Below are positions 58,421 to 64,000 of a stretch of 64,000 nt of DNA, in pieces. The position numbers and the translations under genes were made by a program. Under the pieces are notes generated by a model, which did no database searches, was not told the DNA's origin, and saw nothing but the letters and a program-made list of their open reading frames with translations. Origin of the DNA: an uncultured Paracoccaceae bacterium (lineage in GTDB: Bacteria > Pseudomonadota > Alphaproteobacteria > Rhodobacterales > Rhodobacteraceae); assembly GCA_938092015.1 (NCBI GenBank), contig CALKOT010000016.1, positions 62,001-126,000 on the forward strand, written 5' to 3'. Position 1 is the stretch's first letter. Each line of letters opens with the position of its first letter.

Positions 58421-59071
58421 CTAGAACTTCCCGTATTTCAGATACGCTTCCTGCGGGTCGGTGCCCGATTTGATCGCTGTTCGGATCGCGCTTTCAGTGT
58501 TGATGTCAGTCTCAGACGCCTCAATCACTTCTTCTACAATGCCTTGCGGCACGCGGATCAGACCATCGCGGTCACCAACCATGTAATCGCCCGGTTCGAT
58601 ATCCACCTCACCAATCCGGATCGGAACGTTGATGGCGGCAGGCAACCACCAACCGACGATATCGCGGGGGGTGTAGCCGTTATGCCAGGTCTGAAACCCC
58701 ATATCTATCAGGAAGTTGGCGTCGCGGATCATCCCGTCCGCCACTGCGCCGCGTACGCCTTTGTCCTTCAGCGTCTCAGCGCTCAGCTCACCCATATGCG
58801 CGATCGTGTTGTCATTGGGCTGGTTCACCCAAACATGGCCTTGCGGGCATTTGGACAGAAGACCTGTCCAGGCCAGCAACGTCTCATGCGCGTCCGCCGT
58901 CGGATCGACCTTGCCGAGGATAGTGAACGCCGGCCCCGCCATCGCCTTTTCCGGCATCAGCGGACGCAAGCGGGGCGGCAGCGTGAAGTCGCGATGGCCC
59001 ATCTTGCGAAGGACGTCGTGTACGACGCCGGTGTAACATTTGGCGAGGCGGTCTGAGATGGCGTCAGTCAT
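58421..59071 (-). CDS. RraA/HMG-aldolase-like protein
   Basis: 216 residues from the ATG at 59071, with AAGGAG upstream. GVRGAVADGMIRDAN and GDYMVGDRDGLIRVP are RraA-family signatures; relatives are 4-hydroxy-4-methyl-2-oxoglutarate or related aldolases. It follows the UxaA-type large subunit by ten bases, so it probably splits the keto acid formed by that dehydratase. Confidence 0.85.
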   Translation of the reverse strand: MTDAISDRLAKCYTGVVHDVLRKMGHRDFTLPPRLRPLMPEKAMAGPAFTILGKVDPTADAHETLLAWTGLLSKCPQGHVWVNQPNDNTIAHMGELSAETLKDKGVRGAVADGMIRDANFLIDMGFQTWHNGYTPRDIVGWWLPAAINVPIRIGEVDIEPGDYMVGDRDGLIRVPQGIVEEVIEASETDINTESAIRTAIKSGTDPQEAYLKYGKF

Positions 59072-59081
59072 TGGATGCTCC

Positions 59082-60272
59082 TTAAGCTGCTGGCAGACAG
59101 GCGGGACCAAGGGGTTCGAAAGTTTTGTATGTCAGGATGAACTCCCGATGGCCCAGCGCCTCAGATTTCGTCGCTTCCCCACCTGCGACAGCCAGGGTGA
59201 GATCATAGATTTCATCGCCAACCTCGGTCAGCGGCGACCCGCGCAGGATACGGCCTGCGTTCACATCCATATCGCCTGCCATTCGATCATAAGTCTCAGG
59301 GTTAGCGCAGATCTTAATGACGGGAGAGATCGCTGATCCGACGACAGACCCCCTGCCCGTAACGAAATACGTCAGGTGACAGCCACAGGCCATCAGTTCG
59401 GCAATCTCGGCGTTATCATTGATGTTGGGAAAGCCAAACTTCGGGTCGCCGTCGGGCACCACGTCCAACAGGTAGAGACCACCTTTGGGCGGGACATCGC
59501 CCGGCTTCAGCATCCCGTGGATCTGGCCAGAGCCCGATTTGGCGTAAGCGCCCAGCGACTTTTCCTCAATCGTTGTCAGCCCGCCATCGGCATTGCCCGG
59601 TGCGAAACTGCCATAACCCATCTGGGCGTAATAGGCCGCGGCCTTGTCGACGGCGCCACGCAATTCGACTGCCAGTTCGGGCGTGGCGGCGCGGTCTGCC
59701 ATGACATGCTCGCAGCCAATCAACTCGCCAGTTTCCTCAAAGATGCAGGCCGCGCCATCCGCCGCCAATCGGTCAAAAGACAGACCTGCAGCGGGATTGC
59801 CTGTAATGCCTGATGTGCCGTCAGAGCCACCGCAGACAGTGCCGATGACCAGTTCATCCACGCCCATTGGCGCCCGCACCGCCGCTTCCAATTCCGGCAG
59901 GACCCAGTCGATGAAGGCGCGACCAGCATCAATCGTGGGGCCGGTTCCGCCGACACCTTGAATGACCAAAGTCTCTACCGGGCGACCCGATGCTTTGATG
60001 ACTTTGCCCAGTTTCTGTTTGTTGAAGCTTTCGCAGCCAAGGCTGACCAACAGCACTGCGCCGACATTGGGATGCGTGCAGAGCGCTTCCATCATTCGCT
60101 GGGAATAGTCGTTCGGATAGCAGCCTGGAAAGCCAATCAGGTGCACGTCACGGTCACGATAGGCAAAAGTAATCTCGCGGGCGACGTGGTGGGCGCATTC
60201 GACCAGATAGGCGACGACAAGCGTATTGCGGATGCCCTTGCGCCCATCGTTGCGGGGATAACCAGTCAGCAT
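59082..60272 (-). CDS. UxaA-family sugar-acid dehydratase, large subunit
   Basis: 396 residues. GYPRNDGRKGIRNT at the start, FPGCYPND, SLGCESFN, VCGGSDGTSGITGNPA and GCHLTYFVTGRG are conserved in the altronate/galactarate dehydratase large domain. It removes water from an aldonic or aldaric acid, probably with an iron site. The start is one base after the SAF subunit. Sugar-acid identity is not predictable. Confidence 0.88.
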   Translation of the reverse strand: MLTGYPRNDGRKGIRNTLVVAYLVECAHHVAREITFAYRDRDVHLIGFPGCYPNDYSQRMMEALCTHPNVGAVLLVSLGCESFNKQKLGKVIKASGRPVETLVIQGVGGTGPTIDAGRAFIDWVLPELEAAVRAPMGVDELVIGTVCGGSDGTSGITGNPAAGLSFDRLAADGAACIFEETGELIGCEHVMADRAATPELAVELRGAVDKAAAYYAQMGYGSFAPGNADGGLTTIEEKSLGAYAKSGSGQIHGMLKPGDVPPKGGLYLLDVVPDGDPKFGFPNINDNAEIAELMACGCHLTYFVTGRGSVVGSAISPVIKICANPETYDRMAGDMDVNAGRILRGSPLTEVGDEIYDLTLAVAGGEATKSEALGHREFILTYKTFEPLGPACLPAA

Positions 60273-60273
60273 C

Positions 60274-60570
60274 TCATGCTTCCTCGATCACATGGGTCGG
60301 TGTGTAGTCGGATCGAACGTTATGCACATGCACATGCGCGCCCAGAGGAATATCGGCAATCGCGACCCCGATGGGAAAGTTGTATTTCAGGATTGTCTCA
60401 CCGGCCGCAATGGGCCGCGCTGCGATCTTGTGGCCCAGCGACAGCGGAGCGGGCAGCGGGATCGTCTCGCCTGCAACATCCAGCGCCTCACCGGCGGCGA
60501 GCGCGGTGGCGATCATCAGTACATTGTCAGGCTCAGCCAGCCGGATCAGACGCACATCTGGTTTGGTCAT
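60274..60570 (-). CDS. UxaA-family dehydratase, SAF-domain small subunit
   Basis: 98 residues from the ATG at 60570. A SAF domain with DNVLMIA, LGHKIAARPIAAGETILKY and a His-rich loop (GAHVHVHNV). It is the first gene of the SAF/UxaA/RraA operon. In E. coli UxaA the two parts are fused; here they are split. Confidence 0.87.
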   Translation of the reverse strand: MTKPDVRLIRLAEPDNVLMIATALAAGEALDVAGETIPLPAPLSLGHKIAARPIAAGETILKYNFPIGVAIADIPLGAHVHVHNVRSDYTPTHVIEEA

Positions 60571-60772
60571 TTTCTGTCCTTTGACTTGAATCGTAGGCGC
60601 AGCATGCAACGCCCAGCAAGCCCGGCATGGCGTCAAGTTTTCGTCCACCAACCCTAAAAGCGTATCAACCGGCCGGTATGGCGCTGATCTGCGCCTGTAG
60701 TTCGATCTCGACATCATTCCGCAGCGAAGATATGCGCCATATTGAAACCCTCAGCAGAAAGCCGGCGCCGCA

Positions 60773-61453
60773 ATGAAGTTCCTCTCTGTCAAATCGGTGC
60801 CTGTGTTAAATTGGAGCTCACCGAAGGCGTTCACGCTGCGACCGCCAATGGCCTCACTTGCCTTCCTGATCATGGGCCTGACCATTTTTGGTCTGGGCGA
60901 GGCGTTTTTGATCGCCGCCGGCGTCGGCGTCAGTCCGTGGACCGTTTTCGCCGAAGGTCTCACGCACATCATCGGGGGCAGCATCGGTCAGGCGACCTTC
61001 ATTGTCAGCGTCGGCGTATTGCTGCTTTGGATCCCCTTGAGGCAAACACCGGGCCTTGGCACAATTCTGAATGCGATCATCATTGCGCTTGTGCTCGAAT
61101 ACCTTCTCCCGTTTTTTCCGCGGTTTGATGGACTTCTGATCAATATCCTCATGGCCGCTATGGGGGTTTTTGTAACCGGGGTCGGTGGCGCGATCTACCT
61201 CGTCGCCAATCTCGGTCCTGGCCCGAGGGATGGTTTGATGACCGGCGTGCAGGCAGTGACGGGTCAATCGATTTCACTTGTTCGCACAGCGATTGAAATC
61301 GCCGTGGTATTGATTGGATGGCTGTTGGGCGGAACTGTCGGCCTTGGCACAATGCTGTTTGCGTTTGGCATCGGCCCATCGGTCGCCATCGGGATACTGG
61401 GCTTGCAGGCAATCTTCCCGTCCAAACAAGACGGCCCGCCGAAAGAGCGCTGA
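60773..61453 (+). CDS. YczE/YitT-family membrane protein
   Basis: 226 residues with five hydrophobic segments. GLGEAFLIAAGVGVSPWTVFAEGL and NLGPGPRDGLMTGV are typical of the YczE/YyaS/YitT family. Function unknown, in some bacteria linked to antibiotic export or surfactin regulation. Divergent from the sugar-acid operon, so the 202-base gap may carry both promoters. Confidence 0.83.
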   Translation: MKFLSVKSVPVLNWSSPKAFTLRPPMASLAFLIMGLTIFGLGEAFLIAAGVGVSPWTVFAEGLTHIIGGSIGQATFIVSVGVLLLWIPLRQTPGLGTILNAIIIALVLEYLLPFFPRFDGLLINILMAAMGVFVTGVGGAIYLVANLGPGPRDGLMTGVQAVTGQSISLVRTAIEIAVVLIGWLLGGTVGLGTMLFAFGIGPSVAIGILGLQAIFPSKQDGPPKER

Positions 61454-61524
61454 CGCCGTCTTCTCTGAACGTAGCTTAGGGCCTTCGGGACATCCCCTGC
61501 GCGCACTTACCAGCGCTCATAGCA

Positions 61525-62367
61525 TCATCCGCCCCGTCGTTGCGACCAGATCACAGAAATCAGGATGATGAGCCCGCCTGCCAACACTTGCACTGTCGGC
61601 GCCTCTGCCAGGATCAGGTAGGCGAGGATCGGCGCCAGCGGCATTTCCAGTGTCGAAAGAAGCGCGGTTTCTGGAGACGGCAAGCGACGCGCGCCTTCGG
61701 ATAAAGTGACTGAAGCTACAGCAAAGACGAGGCCAAAGGCGACGAGGATCGGCAACTCAACCGTTGGGGCCGCAAGCGGCGCACCAAATATCAGCGCGGC
61801 GGGCAGAAGGACGATAGATGACAGCGCATTCGGCAGCGCTGCAGTCGTTTCAGGGTATCTGCGAAAAATAACCATCGATCCGGCCATCATCACAGTCATG
61901 AACAGGGCCAGGGCGTCCCCCATCAACGCGATCTCGCCGACCGATCCTGAAACGATGATCAACACGCCTGAGAACGCCGCAAGGCTGGCGATGATAACAG
62001 TGCGGGTTGGACGCTCACCAATGAACGCCCAGGCCATCGCCGCTGCAATAAAAGGCGCAGCGGCGTAGATCAGCGCAACATTTATGACAGAGCTTAGTTT
62101 GAACGCCGGGATAAAGGCCGCGGTGCCAGCCGCCATCATCAGCGTGACGACCAGTGTCGGCAGGCGAAAAGCCGCGATTTCGCGGGCTAATGCGCCACGC
62201 AACAAAAGATAACCAAGGGTGAAGGCGGCGGCGGAGGCGCCTCGCCAAAAGATGACGCCCCAAGCATCGGTGTCCACGCCCTTTGTGAATATCCCGGCAG
62301 ATGAGAAGACGATGGCCGAGATGATCACAAGGATCACGCCGCTGGTCCGGGTTGTTTTGTTCGCCAA
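61525..62367 (-). CDS. EamA/DMT-family transporter
   Basis: 280 residues, two EamA repeats, about ten membrane segments; ends LAGGLIILISVIWSQRRGG. Third EamA gene of the window. Substrate unknown. Confidence 0.87.
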   Translation of the reverse strand: MANKTTRTSGVILVIISAIVFSSAGIFTKGVDTDAWGVIFWRGASAAAFTLGYLLLRGALAREIAAFRLPTLVVTLMMAAGTAAFIPAFKLSSVINVALIYAAAPFIAAAMAWAFIGERPTRTVIIASLAAFSGVLIIVSGSVGEIALMGDALALFMTVMMAGSMVIFRRYPETTAALPNALSSIVLLPAALIFGAPLAAPTVELPILVAFGLVFAVASVTLSEGARRLPSPETALLSTLEMPLAPILAYLILAEAPTVQVLAGGLIILISVIWSQRRGG

Positions 62368-62486
62368 TGTGCTGCGCCTGTAATGGTCTTTGGCGGTTAG
62401 TATCAGAGGGCTGCTGACAAGGGTTTGTCAGGAGATAAGGCGATGTTGATGCTAGGTGCACTTGGGGAGGTTGGTTTTGCATCAAC

Positions 62487-62516
62487 CGTAGGATGGGTCT
62501 TCAGACCCACTCTACG
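62487..62516. repeat. REP-like imperfect hairpin
   Basis: CGTAG-GA-TGGGTCT and AGACCCA-CT-CTACG pair around TC, with a two-base internal mismatch. It lies between the helicase stop and the EamA start, both on the minus strand. It resembles the short palindromic repeats common between genes in Rhodobacterales and could also serve as a helicase terminator. Confidence 0.5.
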
Positions 62517-62566
62517 ATTGAACGCATCGCCAGCGTCCCCAAGCACATTGGAGAGCTGGCGGAAGC

Positions 62567-63793
62567 CTATGCCGCCCGACGCTGAGGCCGACGCCCCTTA
62601 CCCTGCGGGCGACCACCACGGCGCTGCTGTTGTTTGGGTTTTGGATTGGCTTTCACCTCAGCAGCTGACCATGGCCGACCAGAGGCAATCGGCACCTCCA
62701 TCTTCAGCACTTTGGTGATCTGCTTCAGCTCACCCATTTCCACCTCAGCGCAGAACGAGACAGCCTTGCCCGACGCCCCGGCCCGTGCGGTGCGGCCAAT
62801 GCGGTGGACATAGTTCTCAGGCACGTTCGGCAATTCAAAATTGTAAACGTATTCGACGGCCTTGATGTCGATGCCGCGCGCAGCGACATCTGTCGCCACA
62901 AGCACCATGATCTCACCCGACTTGAAGCCTGCAATGGCGCGATCGCGTTGGCCCTGGGATTTGTTGCCGTGGATCGACGCAGCCTTCAGCCCTGCTTTCA
63001 CCAGGTTCTTCATCAAGCGCTCTGCGCCATGTTTCGTGCGAGCAAACACAAGCGATTTTTCAGCCTTATGGCCGCTCAGCAGTTTGATCAGCAGGTCCTG
63101 CTTGTCGGACTGCTTGATGTAGTGAACTTCCTGCGCGATTTTGTCTGCAGTCTGTCCCGGACGGGCGACTTCGACGCGCGCGGGGTTGGTCAGGTAGGCG
63201 CGCGACAGCTCCTCCATCTGTTTTGGCATGGTGGCCGAAAACAGCATGGTCTGGCGGTCCTTTGAAAGCAGCGGCGCAATACGGCGAAGGGCATGGATAA
63301 AGCCCATGTCCAGCATCTGGTCCGCCTCATCCAGCACCAAAAAGCGGGTGCGCGACAGATCAACCGCGCGGCGGTCGATCAGGTCGATCAGACGGCCCGG
63401 CGTGGCGACCATGATGTGGACGCCTTTTTTCATCGTATCGACCTGACGGTTCAGCGACACGCCACCAACCACCAAAGTGATCTTAAGGTGAGAGCCTTTG
63501 TTGTAGCTGCGCAGGTTGTCCATGATCTGCTTGGCCAGCTCTCGCGTCGGCGCAAGGATCAGGCCATCGGCGCATTTGGGGCGAGGCCCCTCACCTACTT
63601 TGTTCAACATCTGGAGCAGCGGCAGGCCAAAGGCCGCCGTTTTGCCAGTGCCGGTCTGGGCCAGGCCCATCACATCGCGGCCTTCCAGGGCCAGCGGGAT
63701 GGATTTGACCTGAATTGGGGTGGGGTTGGTGATGCCGTCTTCGGCCAGTTTTTCGACCATGCGTGGCGCAATGCCAAGTTCTGCGAAATCCAT
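62567..63793 (-). CDS. rhlE: DEAD-box RNA helicase, RhlE type
   Basis: 408 residues from the ATG at 63793. Q motif TPIQVKSIP, AQTGTGKTAA, PTRELAKQ, TPGRLIDL, LDEADQMLDMGF, SAT, HRIGRTARAG are all present. The tail is basic and Gln/Arg-rich (QQRRGGRPQGKG). Unwinds RNA in ribosome assembly or decay. Confidence 0.93.
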   Translation of the reverse strand: MDFAELGIAPRMVEKLAEDGITNPTPIQVKSIPLALEGRDVMGLAQTGTGKTAAFGLPLLQMLNKVGEGPRPKCADGLILAPTRELAKQIMDNLRSYNKGSHLKITLVVGGVSLNRQVDTMKKGVHIMVATPGRLIDLIDRRAVDLSRTRFLVLDEADQMLDMGFIHALRRIAPLLSKDRQTMLFSATMPKQMEELSRAYLTNPARVEVARPGQTADKIAQEVHYIKQSDKQDLLIKLLSGHKAEKSLVFARTKHGAERLMKNLVKAGLKAASIHGNKSQGQRDRAIAGFKSGEIMVLVATDVAARGIDIKAVEYVYNFELPNVPENYVHRIGRTARAGASGKAVSFCAEVEMGELKQITKVLKMEVPIASGRPWSAAEVKANPKPKQQQRRGGRPQGKGRRPQRRAA

Positions 63794-64000
63794 GCGGATT
63801 CGTCCTTTCACTGCCGGACATGCCCTGCCCGGCGTAATCATATGCAAGCCGCGCATTTTGCAGCGGCGGGCGAGGTTGGGTTGCGCTGAAGTCTCACGAC
63901 GGGGCTGGATTGCCCCAAGGCGGCTTAAACGCCGGCCCCCCTGCGTGATGTGGGAAACTCTGTCGATCCGTTCGTTTTCGGCGCTAACTCTTGCGCCCTG
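63794..64000. other. window end without gene
   Basis: Upstream region of the helicase gene. I see no further gene start, tRNA or clear hairpin in these 207 bases. Confidence 0.5.

Overview
The window is a chromosomal segment of an alphaproteobacterium, most likely a Rhodobacterales (Roseobacter-group) organism. This rests on marker content and not on a database search: a malyl-CoA lyase of the Mcl1 type, three tandem def genes leading into fmt, a trpF / LapA-domain / ihfB block, surface proteins ending in a VPLPA-type sorting tail, Hint-domain and RTX secreted proteins, RutR-like TetR pairs, and an orphan protein resembling the gene transfer agent (GTA) spike base. No rRNA, tRNA, CRISPR array, transposase or integrase was recognised.

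Layout. 1-9 kb: end of a TAXI-type TRAP binding protein; homogentisate branch of tyrosine breakdown (hmgA, fahA) with a MarR regulator; divergent from it, a five-gene coupled operon of a PanB-like protein, a Rieske oxygenase, two Fe(II)/2OG-type oxygenases and a sugar-epimerase-like dehydrogenase. 9-18 kb: CNNM/CorC membrane protein, acyl-CoA synthetase, frameshifted sthA, Hint protein, broken RTX protein. 18-23 kb: SDR, serine hydrolase, trpF, LapA protein, ihfB, two overlapping TetR genes. 23-27.5 kb: GTA spike-like protein, a three-gene polysaccharide/sulfation operon in which every gene has one in-frame stop, galU, infC (AUA start). 27.7-29 kb: a three-subunit cobalt nitrile hydratase/thiocyanate hydrolase-like operon. 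29-36 kb: DUF1223, DOPA dioxygenase-like, two EamA transporters, acyl-CoA dehydrogenase, two damaged VPLPA-tail proteins, cysteine hydrolase. 36-42 kb: acnA, TetR with a triple operator facing a pspA-like/yiaA-like pair, flavin aromatic hydroxylase. 42-49.9 kb: fmt and three def genes, an ATC-hydrolase-like protein, a fluoroacetate-dehalogenase-like hydrolase, mcl1, H-NOX, accA. 50-64 kb: broken ATP-grasp gene, rpsA, cmk, DUF938 methyltransferase, CPBP protease, sulfotransferase, aroA, broken DUF3137 gene, UxaA/RraA sugar-acid operon, YczE-like and EamA membrane proteins, RhlE-type helicase.

Two window-wide patterns stand out. First, about ten genes are interrupted by single lesions (five in-frame stops, the rest one-base shifts), almost all in accessory or surface functions, while the core genes are intact. 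This looks like early gene decay, although sequence error must be excluded. Second, intergenic regions carry two related palindrome families of the form TTTCAC-NN-GTGAAA with conserved flanks: one at three sites, one in front of two unrelated genes. The most unusual metabolic locus is the PanB-like/oxygenase operon, whose PanB-like protein has lost metal-ligand positions conserved in true PanB.
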